DNA of 64,000 nucleotides from CBFGTV01 sp965652145 (GCA_965652145.1 CBFGTV010000004.1:1-64000); one strand, 5' to 3'; shown: positions 1-8,941, numbered from the stretch's first letter. Numbers and translations: made by a program. The notes: a model not told the origin generated them from the letters alone.

Positions 1-1
1 T

Positions 2-700
2 AAAGAAATTGGTGAAATAGCCAGGGCTAATAAAATTACCTTTCATACCGATGCGGTTCAAGCCTATGGAAATGTAGCCATCGATGTAAATGAGCTGGGA
101 ATTGATTTAATGTCACTTTCTGCCCATAAAATATACGGGCCAAAGGGGATTGGTCTGCTTTATATTCGAAAGGGTACTAAAATACACCCGTTGATCCACG
201 GCGGTGCCCAGGAAAGAAAGAGAAGGGCCGGAACAGAAAATGTACCCGCCATTGTGGGCTTTGGGAAAGCGGCAGAATTGGCCTTTGAAAATTTTGAAGC
301 CCATATTGAGCGCCTTACAGGATTAAGAGATCGGCTAGAGGCTGGGTTGATGGAAAAAATACCCTATACCCATTTGAATGGTCATCCCACAAAACGCTTA
401 CCCGGTAATTTGAATTTATCTGTACAATACATTGAGGGGGAAGCACTGCTATTAAGTCTTGATATGGTAGGAATTGCCTGCTCAAGTGGGTCAGCTTGTA
501 CCTCGGGGTCTTTAGATCCTTCCCATGTATTAATGTCTATAGGATTAACCCATGAGGTAGCCCATGGTTCACTGAGATTTACTTTAGGTGACTTTACAAC
601 TAAAGAAGATGTTGATTATGTAATCCAGCAATTACCGCCTATTGTTGATAGATTAAGACAAATGTCACCCCTATATGAGTCAATTAAAGGAGGAATTTAA
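2..700 (+). CDS. iscS: Cysteine desulfurase, IscS/NifS type (5' end outside window)
   Basis: This is the C-terminal 232 residues of a PLP-dependent cysteine desulfurase, which takes sulfur from cysteine as an enzyme-bound persulfide for Fe-S cluster assembly. The reading frame is open from base 2. HTDAVQ is the cofactor-contacting segment, and SAHKIYGPKG holds the Schiff-base lysine. The loop ACSSGSACTSGS carries the persulfide-forming cysteine, followed by the usual SHVL segment. The gene ends one base before the iscU start region, so the two are certainly co-transcribed. The presence of iscU next door favours an IscS/NifS housekeeping role over SufS or a tRNA-thiolation-only enzyme. The N-terminus and any upstream iscR lie outside the window. 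Confidence 0.95.
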   Translation, partial: KEIGEIARANKITFHTDAVQAYGNVAIDVNELGIDLMSLSAHKIYGPKGIGLLYIRKGTKIHPLIHGGAQERKRRAGTENVPAIVGFGKAAELAFENFEAHIERLTGLRDRLEAGLMEKIPYTHLNGHPTKRLPGNLNLSVQYIEGEALLLSLDMVGIACSSGSACTSGSLDPSHVLMSIGLTHEVAHGSLRFTLGDFTTKEDVDYVIQQLPPIVDRLRQMSPLYESIKGGI

Positions 701-701
701 T

Positions 702-1145
702 ATGTACAGTGATAAAGTAATGGATCATTTTATGAATCCTAGAAATGTAGGGGAGATTGAAGATGCCAATGCAGTTGGGCAGGTAGGAAACCCCAAATGT
801 GGTGACATTATGAAAATGTACCTTAAAATTGAAAACGACAAAATTGTTGATGTAAAATTTAAAACCTTTGGATGTGGATCTGCCATTGCCACCTCCAGTA
901 TGGCAACAGAAATGATAAAGGGAAAGACAGTGAAGGAGGCATTACAATTAAGTAATCGGGCTGTGGCCGATGCCTTGGATGGACTTCCTCCTGTAAAAAT
1001 GCACTGCTCAGTTTTGGCGGAACAGGCGGTTAAATCAGCCATCTACCATTATGCAAAGGAAAATAATTTGTATTTTGAAGAATTAGAGGGCTTCGACCCG
1101 GATGAAGATCATGATCACCATGATGATTTCGCTGAAGAGCATTAG
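702..1145 (+). CDS. iscU: Fe-S cluster assembly scaffold IscU/NifU N-terminal type
   Basis: A 147-residue scaffold on which [2Fe-2S]/[4Fe-4S] clusters are built with sulfur from the upstream desulfurase. The three ligand cysteines are in place: GNPKCGD, FGCGSAIATSS and KMHCSVLAEQA. The ATG at 702 is chosen because AAAGGAGG lies 9 bp upstream, overlapping the end of iscS, and because MYSDKVMDHF is the usual family N-terminus. An upstream in-frame ATG at 675 lies inside iscS and lacks a ribosome binding site. The C-terminus is an unusual run of Asp/His (DPDEDHDHHDD), possibly a metal-binding tail; that role is inference. Confidence 0.95.
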   Translation: MYSDKVMDHFMNPRNVGEIEDANAVGQVGNPKCGDIMKMYLKIENDKIVDVKFKTFGCGSAIATSSMATEMIKGKTVKEALQLSNRAVADALDGLPPVKMHCSVLAEQAVKSAIYHYAKENNLYFEELEGFDPDEDHDHHDDFAEEH

Positions 1146-1166
1146 AAAAATGAAAATGCTAGTTTA

Positions 1167-1195
1167 AAATGCAAGGATTCCCTTGCATTTTTTTT
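1167..1195 (+). terminator. Intrinsic terminator after iscU
   Basis: Perfect 10-bp stem (1167-1176 with 1181-1190), 4-nt loop ATTC, and a run of T after the stem, 22 bp past the iscU stop. It should end the iscSU transcript. Confidence 0.85.
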
Positions 1196-1242
1196 ATAAT
1201 ATAAATTAAAAATAAAATAAGGGTTAGAAAAGAGGGATTAAG

Positions 1243-1788
1243 GTGAAAATTACAGGACAGCTTATCGGTTTACCAATTTTAAACGAGGAAATAGAAGCTC
1301 AATATTTAATAAAGGAGCCAATTTATTTTACCAGTCCGTTAAAGCTATGGGGTTTTTTGATCCAGGGCGCCGAGGGGGGAAAGAAAAAATGGGCTGTCAA
1401 TATAAACCATATTAAAAAGATCACAAAGGACGGCATATGGATTCAGCATAGAGATGATATTATTAATGTAAAGGGGTACCCCGAAATATTGGCAGCCTGT
1501 AATAACAACCATGGAATCATTGGATATGATATAAGGGATCAGTATGGTGAGCTGGTGGGGCTGGTTAAGGATACCATTATAGATGAGGAAAATGGCGTGA
1601 TAAAGGCCTTTATTATCAGTCAGGGTATCATTTCCGATTTATCGGAGGGATATTCTATTCTGCCCTTGGTGCCGGAAATCAAATTAGAAGATAGTTATGT
1701 TCAAATAGAAGCCTTTACCCTAGAGGAACTGCTTTTAAACCAAGAGGGAGGCTTGAAAAAAATGCTTGGTATATATCATAAAAACTGA
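1243..1788 (+). CDS. PRC-barrel domain protein
   Basis: A 181-residue soluble protein with two apparent PRC-barrel-like halves. Residues ~5-80 begin with GQLIGLPILNEE, and residues ~90-165 contain YDIRDQYGELVGLVKDTIID followed by a short VIKAF strand. PRC-barrel proteins are small beta-barrel adaptors found in RNA processing (RimM) and in stand-alone clostridial proteins of unknown role. The GTG start at 1243 follows AGAGGG. Only 37 bp separate its stop from the small glycine-rich ORF at 1826, so the two are probably co-transcribed. The exact function is unknown. Confidence 0.8.
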   Translation: MKITGQLIGLPILNEEIEAQYLIKEPIYFTSPLKLWGFLIQGAEGGKKKWAVNINHIKKITKDGIWIQHRDDIINVKGYPEILAACNNNHGIIGYDIRDQYGELVGLVKDTIIDEENGVIKAFIISQGIISDLSEGYSILPLVPEIKLEDSYVQIEAFTLEELLLNQEGGLKKMLGIYHKN

Positions 1789-1825
1789 CAAAGAATAAAG
1801 TCAATAAGAAAAAGGAGGGGATACA

Positions 1826-1993
1826 GTGAATCGAGGAACAGTAGTTGGTTTTATAACAGGTGGAATTCTTGGAGCCACAGCAGCCATGTATGCGACTTCG
1901 AATATGAGCCCTAGAGAAAGAAAGAAGGCCATGCGACAAACAAGAAGGATGCTGATGAAGGCAACGGGCTTAATGGGGATGAACTTATTCTAG
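1826..1993 (+). CDS. Small YtxH-like membrane-anchored protein (55 aa)
   Basis: A 55-codon gene starting with GTG at 1826 after a strong AAAGGAGGGG, seven bp upstream. The N-terminal 25 residues form a glycine/alanine-rich hydrophobic helix (VVGFITGGILGATAAMYATS). A basic segment follows (PRERKKAMRQTRR), then a short hydrophobic end. This is the layout of small YtxH-type proteins, which sit in the membrane by one helix and are often found beside PRC-barrel genes. The assignment rests on layout only. It is followed at once by a hairpin. Confidence 0.75.
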   Translation: MNRGTVVGFITGGILGATAAMYATSNMSPRERKKAMRQTRRMLMKATGLMGMNLF

Positions 1994-1995
1994 TT

Positions 1996-2019
1996 AAAAG
2001 CAGCTGAAGGGCTGCTTTT
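1996..2019 (+). terminator. Hairpin after the small YtxH-like gene
   Basis: Perfect 9-bp stem AAAAGCAGC/GCTGCTTTT with a 6-nt loop, 3 bp after the stop codon. The T-run is the 3' arm itself, so it is probably a modest terminator. Confidence 0.6.
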
Positions 2020-2045
2020 AAAATATTTACAATTACCTTTCCAGA

Positions 2046-2074
2046 TTGTAGTAATAGGCAGAATATGCTATGAT
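2046..2074 (+). promoter_or_regulatory. Putative sigma-A promoter of the AI-2E transporter gene
   Basis: TTGTAG, 17-bp spacer, TATGAT; 40 bp before the start codon at 2114. Confidence 0.5.
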
Positions 2075-2113
2075 GGTAATAAGTGCTATCTTTGTAGGCG
2101 GGGAGGGATTTTA

Positions 2114-3346
2114 ATGAATGAATCTGCTTTAGAAGCGATATCAAAGGGCGTTAAGGAAATAACGGGAAGCAGTTATTTTGTAAATTTGATAGAGTTAATT
2201 ACTCAGATTGCTATGTTAATTTTGCTATTGGCCGGAATTTACTACTTAGTTCACATAGGAAACCGCTACGTAGAGAGCAAGCAAAGAATAATACTAAAGC
2301 GTAAACAGCTCCTGTCTTTTATGCTAACCCTAGCAGGGATATTTGCCCTATTAATGATCATTAGCATGAGAAGTCTGCTGTTCAATTTATTAACTCCCTT
2401 TATCGTTGCCATTGTACTGGCTTACATACTAAATCCCCTGGTTAAATATTTAAATCAATATGGAATAAAGCGATTTTGGGGAGTATTAATTGTTTATTTG
2501 GCTATTTCTGTTTTATTATTAACCTTATCCCTTACAATTTTTCCAAAAATGGGAGCAGAGCTAAGAGGCCTTTTGGAAATGCTTCCTGAATTCAGCCATC
2601 AAGCCTATGAGTACTTCAATCGTTTTTACCAGAGCCTGAATAGAAACCTTCAAAGTCTACCTCCAGAATTTGGAATACGGGATCTACAGCCTATCAATGC
2701 CGATTGGATTCAACAGGTTGTATTAAATGCCTTAACCAGTATAACAAATTCACTTTTGTCGATTTTTTCAAGTATTTTCAGCCTGGTTTTAATTCCGGTA
2801 TTAACCTTCTATTTCCTGAAGGATGCTGAAATGTTTAAAAAAACAGCAATTCTTATGATTCCAATAAAAAGACGTAAAGGCGTATTGGCAATTTTTAGGG
2901 AATTTGATGAGGTGCTGGGGGGATTTATTCGAGGCCAGCTGATTATTGCCTCCTTCGTCGGCATTATGACTACCATTGCACTGTTTGCCTTAAGGGTTAA
3001 CTTTGCAGTAATTGTAGGAATTATTGTGGCCATTGCCAATGTCATTCCCTATTTTGGTCCAGTGATCGGCATTATTCCAGGCGTATTTTTTGCCCTGCTG
3101 GATGGCCCCATGAAGGCCCTTTGGGTAATTGTTATCTTTACAATTATACAACAGATTGAAAGCGGTATACTTTCCCCTAAAATCGTTGGGGCAAGTGTGG
3201 GAATCCATCCAGTTTGGGTAATCCTTGCCCTGGTGGTGGGCGGCAAATTCTTTGGTCTTTTGGGGTTGATTTTCGCTGTTCCGGCAGCGGGTGTCATTAA
3301 GGTTTTGGGAAAGCATACGATTAATTATATCGTAAGCTTTAAGTAG
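2114..3346 (+). CDS. AI-2E family transporter (UPF0118 / PerM-like permease)
   Basis: A 410-residue polytopic membrane protein with about eight predicted transmembrane segments. There is one near residues 25-45, a pair at 65-120, then a soluble amphipathic middle (about 150-210). The C-terminal half is hydrophobic with FYFLKD, GGFIRGQ, PYFGPVIG and the final VVGGKFFGLLGLIFAVPAAG, which is diagnostic of the family. Members export or exchange small solutes; some act in AI-2 export and others as Na+/H+ antiporters, so the substrate cannot be named. It stands alone between a weak hairpin and the alaS promoter. Confidence 0.88.
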   Translation: MNESALEAISKGVKEITGSSYFVNLIELITQIAMLILLLAGIYYLVHIGNRYVESKQRIILKRKQLLSFMLTLAGIFALLMIISMRSLLFNLLTPFIVAIVLAYILNPLVKYLNQYGIKRFWGVLIVYLAISVLLLTLSLTIFPKMGAELRGLLEMLPEFSHQAYEYFNRFYQSLNRNLQSLPPEFGIRDLQPINADWIQQVVLNALTSITNSLLSIFSSIFSLVLIPVLTFYFLKDAEMFKKTAILMIPIKRRKGVLAIFREFDEVLGGFIRGQLIIASFVGIMTTIALFALRVNFAVIVGIIVAIANVIPYFGPVIGIIPGVFFALLDGPMKALWVIVIFTIIQQIESGILSPKIVGASVGIHPVWVILALVVGGKFFGLLGLIFAVPAAGVIKVLGKHTINYIVSFK

Positions 3347-3362
3347 CTTTGATAAAAAAACT

Positions 3363-3391
3363 TTGACAAAATTTCATAAGTTTATTATAAT
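3363..3391 (+). promoter_or_regulatory. Consensus sigma-A promoter of the alaS leader
   Basis: TTGACA (3363-3368), exactly 17 bp, TATAAT (3386-3391): a full consensus match. The transcript would start near 3398, just before the T-box stem I. Confidence 0.9.
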
Positions 3392-3404
3392 TCAAATAAA
3401 CTAA

Positions 3405-3618
3405 ATATGCCATCGGCAATGACGAGAAGGAGTAATATGGTCATCTTTCTTTTAGAGAGGGGGTTCTGGGCTGAAAAACCCCTAGAAAAGCCATATGAAG
3501 CAGTCTCAGAGCTATAATCTTGAAGATAAGTAAAGATTATCGGTAATTCCGTTAACATGTAAATGAAGTCGACCTTTTCAGGTAATTAGGGTGGTACCGC
3601 GGGCAATGCTCGTCCCTA
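3405..3618 (+). promoter_or_regulatory. T-box riboswitch (tRNA-Ala) leader of alaS
   Basis: The leader senses uncharged tRNA-Ala and controls alaS. The T-box sequence AGGGTGGTACCGCG is at 3588-3601. Stem I has the loop-E signature AGTA near 3431 on the 5' side. On the 3' side is GAA (3497-3499), followed by the triplet GCA (3500-3502), read here as the alanine specifier codon. The CGTCCCT at about 3611-3617 is the 3' partner of the antiterminator. I could not find a strong GC-rich terminator with T-run between here and the start codon, which is unusual for a transcriptional T-box. Confidence 0.92.
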
Positions 3619-3678
3619 TATTATTAAATGATAAGGCGGCTTTTTATTTTGCAATTTTTATTAAGGAGGAAAAAAACC

Positions 3679-6315
3679 ATGGAAAAGATGAGCTTGAATG
3701 AAATTAGAAAATCCTTTCTGGAATTTTTTGAAGCAAAGGGACACCTGGTAGCCGATAGCTATCCACTAGTACCAATCAATGACAACAGTCTGTTGTTGAT
3801 TAATGCCGGTATGGCTCCCCTTAAGCCCTATTTTTCTGGGGCGGAGGTCCCTCCCCGGAAGCGAATGGCTACCTGTCAGAAGTGTATCCGTACAGGGGAC
3901 ATAGAAAACGTTGGAAAAACCGCTCGACATGCTACTTTTTTTGAAATGCTGGGTAACTTTTCCTTTGGTGATTATTTCAAAAGAGAGTCAATTCAATGGG
4001 GCTGGGAGTTTGTTAGAGATTATTTAAAGCTGCCCCTTGACAGACTTTGGGTAAGTGTCTATTTAGAGGATGATGAGGCCTATCGAATCTGGATCGAGGA
4101 GGTAGGAATACCTGCTGAGCGGGTTGTTAAGCTGGGAAAAGAGGATAATTTCTGGGAAATTGACCTGGGACCCTGTGGCCCCTGTTCTGAAATTTACTAT
4201 GACCGTGGCGAAAAGTATGGCTGCGGACATGACGATTGTAAGCCCGGCTGTGAATGTGACCGATACATCGAGTTTTGGAATCATGTTTTCACCCAATATA
4301 ATAAGGATGCTGAAGGCAATTATAATCCACTGCCCAATCCCAACATCGATACGGGAATGGGACTTGAGCGAATAGCCTGTATTATGCAACAGGTGGATTC
4401 TATTTTCGATATCGATACAATGAAGCACATTTTAGAGAGGGTCTGTGAAGCAACAGGAAGTCAATATCTTGTTAATGGAAAGGATGATACCTCCCTTAGA
4501 ATTATTACCGACCATATACGGTCCATTACCTTTATGGTGGGAGATGGGATTATTCCCAGTAATGAAGGTAGAGGATACGTTCTGAGAAGAATTATCAGAA
4601 GGGCTGCCCGTCATGGAAAGCTATTGGGTAGAAATGAAGCCTTCCTGTATAATCTGGTGGATGCCGTAATCGAAATGTACGGTGAAACCTATCGAGAGCT
4701 GGTTGAAAAAAGGGATTATATTCAAAAAGTGTTAAGGATTGAAGAAGAGCGTTTTCAAGAAACCATTCATCAGGGAGTAGATATATTAAATCAATATATT
4801 GAAGACCTGGAGAAATCAGGGGGTTCTGTATTAAATGGAGAGGAAGCCTTTAAGCTGTACGACACCTTTGGATTCCCATTGGATTTAACCAAGGAGATCC
4901 TAGAAGAAAAGGGAATGACTGTTGACGAGGCAGGCTTTAGTGAAGAAATGGATAAGCAGCGCCATCGGGCCAGAACCGCCCGGCTAGGCAACGATATAGA
5001 GGGCTGGAAAAAAGAAAGCTTTGAAGGCTTAGATAAATCCATTGAAACCTCCTTTGTGGGTTATCATCAGCTTTCAATTCCAGGGAGCGTATTGGCCATC
5101 CTTAAAAATCAAGAAGCAGTCAATTCGGTAGCTGCGGGAGAGGAAGCCCTGGTAATACTTGATAAGACCTCCTTCTATGGTGAAAGTGGCGGACAGGTTG
5201 GCGATAGGGGATATCTTGCAAATGACACCTTTAAAGGAAGGGTTATGGATACCAAAAAGGGGCCCAATAATCGAATTCATCTTATGGTCGCCGTCGAAAC
5301 AGGAAATCTGGCGGTGGGGGATGAGGTGAAGGGCTCTGTAGACGAGGCCTTAAGACGAAATACAAGTAAAAATCATACAGCAACCCATTTACTCCATCGA
5401 ATTTTAAAGGATGTAGTGGGCGATCACGTACAGCAGGCGGGTTCCCTGGTGACTCCAGAGCGTCTGCGATTTGACTTTACCCATTTTGAAGGATTAAGCC
5501 AGGAGCAGTTGAAGGAAATTGAAGCCTTAATGAACGAGAAAATTATGGCAGCCTTAAAAGTAGATATTTTTGAGACCTCAATTAAAGAGGCAAAGAATAT
5601 GGGAGCTGAAGCCCTCTTCGGAGAAAAATATGGCGAATTCGTGAGGGTCGTTAAGACAGGGGATTTTAGTATTGAGCTATGCGGCGGCTGCCATGTAAAA
5701 AATACAAGTGAAATCGGCATGTTTATTCTTTTAAGCGAGGCGGGAATTGCATCTGGTACAAGGAGAATTGAGGCCCTAACTGGTGATGAGGCCTACCGAT
5801 ATGTAAGAAATCAAAGGGAGGTACTATCAAGGGCCGCTGAAATTGTTAAAACCCAGGAAAACGCCCTGTTAAACCGTTTGGAAGCAATGGTTAATGAACT
5901 GAAGGAAAAGGATCGGGAAATTGAGAAGCTAAAGAGTCAATTGGCCAGTGGGGCAACGGATGAACTGCTTCAGCAGGCAGAAGAAATCCAGGGAGCTAAG
6001 CTAATTATAAACAACATCGACGGCGCCTCCATGGACGATCTGAGAAAAATTATTGATAAGCTCAAGGAAAAAATCACCTCGGGAGTTATTGTGCTCGGGG
6101 CGGAGAATGATGGCAAAGCCAGCTTTGTGGCTGCTGTTACAGCAGATTTGACAAAAAGAGGCCTCCATGCTGGGAATCTGGTGAAGGAGGCAGCCAAAAT
6201 CACTGGCGGAGGCGGTGGTGGAAGACCTGATATGGCCCAGGCCGGCGGGAAACAGCCAGAAAAAATCCGAGAGGCCCTGGCTGCAGTGAAGGAAATATTA
6301 ATAAACCAACTATAA
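3679..6315 (+). CDS. alaS: Alanyl-tRNA synthetase
   Basis: An 878-residue class II synthetase that charges tRNA-Ala in the cytoplasm. The catalytic domain is at the N-terminus (LINAGMAPLKPYF, RKRMATCQKCIRTGDIENVG). The editing domain carries the zinc/active-site motifs HTATH and CGGCH. The C-terminal oligomerisation domain ends in the glycine-rich GGGGGGRPDMAQAGG. A short Cys-rich insert (residues ~190-210, CGHDDCKPGCECDR) is typical of clostridial AlaRS. The ATG at 3679 is preceded by AAGGAGGA. An in-frame ATG at 3628 lies within the leader, has no ribosome binding site and would add 17 foreign residues. Expression is under T-box control. Confidence 0.98.
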   Translation: MEKMSLNEIRKSFLEFFEAKGHLVADSYPLVPINDNSLLLINAGMAPLKPYFSGAEVPPRKRMATCQKCIRTGDIENVGKTARHATFFEMLGNFSFGDYFKRESIQWGWEFVRDYLKLPLDRLWVSVYLEDDEAYRIWIEEVGIPAERVVKLGKEDNFWEIDLGPCGPCSEIYYDRGEKYGCGHDDCKPGCECDRYIEFWNHVFTQYNKDAEGNYNPLPNPNIDTGMGLERIACIMQQVDSIFDIDTMKHILERVCEATGSQYLVNGKDDTSLRIITDHIRSITFMVGDGIIPSNEGRGYVLRRIIRRAARHGKLLGRNEAFLYNLVDAVIEMYGETYRELVEKRDYIQKVLRIEEERFQETIHQGVDILNQYIEDLEKSGGSVLNGEEAFKLYDTFGFPLDLTKEILEEKGMTVDEAGFSEEMDKQRHRARTARLGNDIEGWKKESFEGLDKSIETSFVGYHQLSIPGSVLAILKNQEAVNSVAAGEEALVILDKTSFYGESGGQVGDRGYLANDTFKGRVMDTKKGPNNRIHLMVAVETGNLAVGDEVKGSVDEALRRNTSKNHTATHLLHRILKDVVGDHVQQAGSLVTPERLRFDFTHFEGLSQEQLKEIEALMNEKIMAALKVDIFETSIKEAKNMGAEALFGEKYGEFVRVVKTGDFSIELCGGCHVKNTSEIGMFILLSEAGIASGTRRIEALTGDEAYRYVRNQREVLSRAAEIVKTQENALLNRLEAMVNELKEKDREIEKLKSQLASGATDELLQQAEEIQGAKLIINNIDGASMDDLRKIIDKLKEKITSGVIVLGAENDGKASFVAAVTADLTKRGLHAGNLVKEAAKITGGGGGGRPDMAQAGGKQPEKIREALAAVKEILINQL

Positions 6316-6322
6316 CTTTTTA

Positions 6323-6347
6323 GGGGGGACTAATGCCCCCCTTTTTT
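6323..6347 (+). terminator. Intrinsic terminator after alaS
   Basis: Six-G/six-C stem (6323-6328 with 6336-6341), 7-nt loop and a T6 tail, directly after the alaS stop. Confidence 0.9.
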
Positions 6348-6414
6348 AGAAATAAAAATTCAACGCTGCCAGGTTAAAGAAATATCTTATTTTCAGGGGA
6401 TTTTATTCAATTCA

Positions 6415-6444
6415 TTGAGTATATCTGTAATCATGTGGTAAAAT
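6415..6444 (+). promoter_or_regulatory. Putative promoter of ireB
   Basis: TTGAGT, 18-bp spacer, TAAAAT, with a TG one base before the -10 (extended -10). It is 30 bp before the start at 6475 and is needed because alaS is terminated upstream. Confidence 0.6.
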
Positions 6445-6474
6445 AATAGTATTGAATGAAGGGAGTGTTTTAAT

Positions 6475-6729
6475 ATGTCTGACAAAATGAATTTCACCAT
6501 GAAGTTTAATCTTGATAAAGAAAAGGAAGACAAGGCTCGGGAGATCATTACAACGGTCTACAGGGCCCTGGAGGAAAAGGGCTATAATCCTATTAATCAA
6601 TTTATTGGATACATATTATCCGGCGATCCTACATATATTACAAATCATAATGATGCCAGAAGTATTATCCGTAAAATTGAAAGAGATGAACTATTGGAGG
6701 AGCTACTCAAAACATATCTGGAAAAATAG
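6475..6729 (+). CDS. ireB: IreB family regulatory phosphoprotein (UPF0297)
   Basis: An 84-residue protein of the UPF0297/IreB family. In Enterococcus, IreB is a substrate of the kinase IreK and influences cell-wall stress tolerance. The conserved core is here: VYRALEEKGYNPINQFIGYI, then SGDPTYITNHNDAR and LLEELLKTYL. Its position between alaS and ruvX is the classic Firmicute synteny. Here, however, two extra genes separate it from ruvX. Its stop is 12 bp before the next start, so it leads an operon. Thr residues near the N-terminus (NFTMKF) could be phosphosites; this is inference. Confidence 0.93.
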   Translation: MSDKMNFTMKFNLDKEKEDKAREIITTVYRALEEKGYNPINQFIGYILSGDPTYITNHNDARSIIRKIERDELLEELLKTYLEK

Positions 6730-6741
6730 GAGCGATTTTTC

Positions 6742-8928
6742 TTGAGAAATAAACAAGCCGCCATTTTTATTTTGATTTTCCTGTTACAATTCTTTAATAC
6801 TGTCAGTCCCGGTGAGGCAATTTCTGAGGATTCAATTGACAAGCAGGTTATTATTGTGATTGTCAACCGGGCAGGCTACAATGATTTTTTGGAAATGGAA
6901 CAGGTCAGCAAAATAATGGACAAGGGCTACTTAGGCCTTATGAATATTCGAGCTTCGGGAAGCTACAGTGAATTTAAATCCTATGCCACCATAGGATGGG
7001 GAACAAGGGCCGAAGCCAGCTCAGAAACATCAATATTCTATAATGCTGATGAAGAAAATACCTCAGTTTATCAACGCAGAACGGGCCATGCAGCGGTAGA
7101 GGACAGTATCATTACCTTAACTCTGAATAAATTGGTACAACAAAATCTTAAGGGTGAATATGGTGCGGTTCCCGGTATTTTAGGCGAAGCCTTGACAGAG
7201 GCGGGGCTTAAGGCATCGGTATTGGGAAACAGTGATGGAGACGACTATCAAAATCGAGCTGCAGCCCTTATCACTATGAATCAGGCAGGCCTTACCGCCC
7301 TTGGGGATGTCAGCGGCAGAATGCTAATAGAGGATGATGATTGGCCCTTTGGACTGCGAACCAATTATCAATTGCTATATCAGGAAATGAGCCGTCTTTA
7401 TCAGAAAAGTAGTCTTGTCGTGGTGGAAACAGGGGATTTTTCCAGGCTTGAGGCATATAAAAACAATCTCAACTCGGAAATGTATGAGCGACATCGTAAA
7501 AGGATTTTAACGGAAATTGACCAGTTCGTCGGGTCGGTTGTTAAAGAAATGAATGATCAGACGCTATTGATGATTTTATCACCATATCCTTCGGGACAGG
7601 CCATTGAAAAGGGTGATCGATTAACTCCCGTCGTATTATTTGAAAAAAATCAGACCGAGGGAGGGCTGGTAACCTCTGGTACCACAAGGCGTCTTGGAAT
7701 AATAGGTAATGTCGATATTGCTCCAACCATATTAAGCTATTTAGACTTACCTATTCCAGCTGAAATGGCCGGTAGAGTTATTAGTTCGGTGGCCCATCAG
7801 AACCAGCTGGAGTACATCAGCACCATGGGCAGTGCTGTGCTGAATACTTCTCAACAAAGGTATCGGGTGTTATACAGCTTTGCAGTATACGAAATGCTGG
7901 CAACGATTTTGGCACTTTTCTTGATTATATTTAGAAAAAAACTAAGCGCTCGAGGTCGGCGCTGGGGGTCTAGGCTGGTATTGGCCACCATGATCGGGCC
8001 CATGGGCCTGTTGGTATTACCTATTTTTGGCGAAGTGAGCCTGTTACTGACCTATACTTTACTGATTGGCATTACCCTGCTTTTAACATTGCTGATAGAC
8101 GTCCTGGCAAGGGAGCCCCTCCAGGCGATTTTATATGCTACAGGTATACTGGTGTTGAGCCTTTCTGTAGATTTATTACTGGGCCAAAGGCTGATCAGCA
8201 ATTCCATACTGGGCTACGACCCCATCATTGGGGCCCGTTATTATGGAATAGGCAATGAATTTGCTGGGGTGCTGCTGGGCAGCAGCCTGGTTTTTAGTGG
8301 TGCCATGATTGAAAAATTTAAAATTTCAAAGTCTGTCATAGTATTTTTTTATGGTTTTCTGATTATTCTTATTGGGTTTCCTGCCCTGGGGGCCAATGTA
8401 GGGGCCACCATTACATCCATTTTTGCCTATCTCTTTACCTATTTAAGGCTTAAAGGAACCAAAGTGAGCTTGAAGACACTGGTCTATATTGTATCAGCCA
8501 TCATAGCAGGGGTTTTCCTGTTGGCTGTCGCTGACATACTATTCCTTAGCAATGAGTCTCATTTAGCCGGAGCCGTTAAGCAGCTCTATTATAGTGGACC
8601 TCAGGTGCTTCCCCAGATTATCACACGAAAAATCGCCATGAATATACGTGTAATGGGAGTTACCATATGGAGCCGTGTACTGCTTTTGGCCCTGGCAGTG
8701 GTAGGCATACTTTTTTATAAGCCGATCGGAATTTTAAAGAGGCTTGCCGCCGCCTATCCCAGCCTGGCCATAGGCTGGACGGGAATTGTGGCGGCCTGTA
8801 TTGTAGGCTTTGCTGTGAACGACAGCGGGGTTGTGCTGGCAGCTACGGCCGCCATCTTTTTATCAGCATCAATGCTATATCTGGTGCTACAGGATATACA
8901 TCAATTATTTAGTGAATCACAAAAATAA
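6742..8928 (+). CDS. Membrane protein with extracytoplasmic alkaline-phosphatase-like domain
   Basis: A 728-residue protein starting with TTG at 6742, nine bp after AGGAG. Residues 1-26 look like a signal sequence ending near GEA. Residues ~30-370 resemble the alkaline phosphatase/sulfatase fold: the strand KQVIIVIVNRAGYNDF, then late in the domain VDIAPTILSYLDLPIPAEMAGR, which is the typical closing segment. The usual Asp metal ligands of the first strand are not obvious (NRAG instead of IDG), so activity is uncertain. The remainder (~390-720) is about ten transmembrane helices. It sits between ireB and ruvX, an unusual position. The substrate is unknown; an envelope polymer role is inferred from topology. 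Confidence 0.72.
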   Translation: MRNKQAAIFILIFLLQFFNTVSPGEAISEDSIDKQVIIVIVNRAGYNDFLEMEQVSKIMDKGYLGLMNIRASGSYSEFKSYATIGWGTRAEASSETSIFYNADEENTSVYQRRTGHAAVEDSIITLTLNKLVQQNLKGEYGAVPGILGEALTEAGLKASVLGNSDGDDYQNRAAALITMNQAGLTALGDVSGRMLIEDDDWPFGLRTNYQLLYQEMSRLYQKSSLVVVETGDFSRLEAYKNNLNSEMYERHRKRILTEIDQFVGSVVKEMNDQTLLMILSPYPSGQAIEKGDRLTPVVLFEKNQTEGGLVTSGTTRRLGIIGNVDIAPTILSYLDLPIPAEMAGRVISSVAHQNQLEYISTMGSAVLNTSQQRYRVLYSFAVYEMLATILALFLIIFRKKLSARGRRWGSRLVLATMIGPMGLLVLPIFGEVSLLLTYTLLIGITLLLTLLIDVLAREPLQAILYATGILVLSLSVDLLLGQRLISNSILGYDPIIGARYYGIGNEFAGVLLGSSLVFSGAMIEKFKISKSVIVFFYGFLIILIGFPALGANVGATITSIFAYLFTYLRLKGTKVSLKTLVYIVSAIIAGVFLLAVADILFLSNESHLAGAVKQLYYSGPQVLPQIITRKIAMNIRVMGVTIWSRVLLLALAVVGILFYKPIGILKRLAAAYPSLAIGWTGIVAACIVGFAVNDSGVVLAATAAIFLSASMLYLVLQDIHQLFSESQK

Positions 8929-8941
8929 GGGGGAGATTTAA

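Noticed and set aside
3628..3678. Upstream in-frame ATG for alaS
   Set aside because: It lies in the T-box leader without a ribosome binding site, whereas AAGGAGGA precedes ATG 3679.
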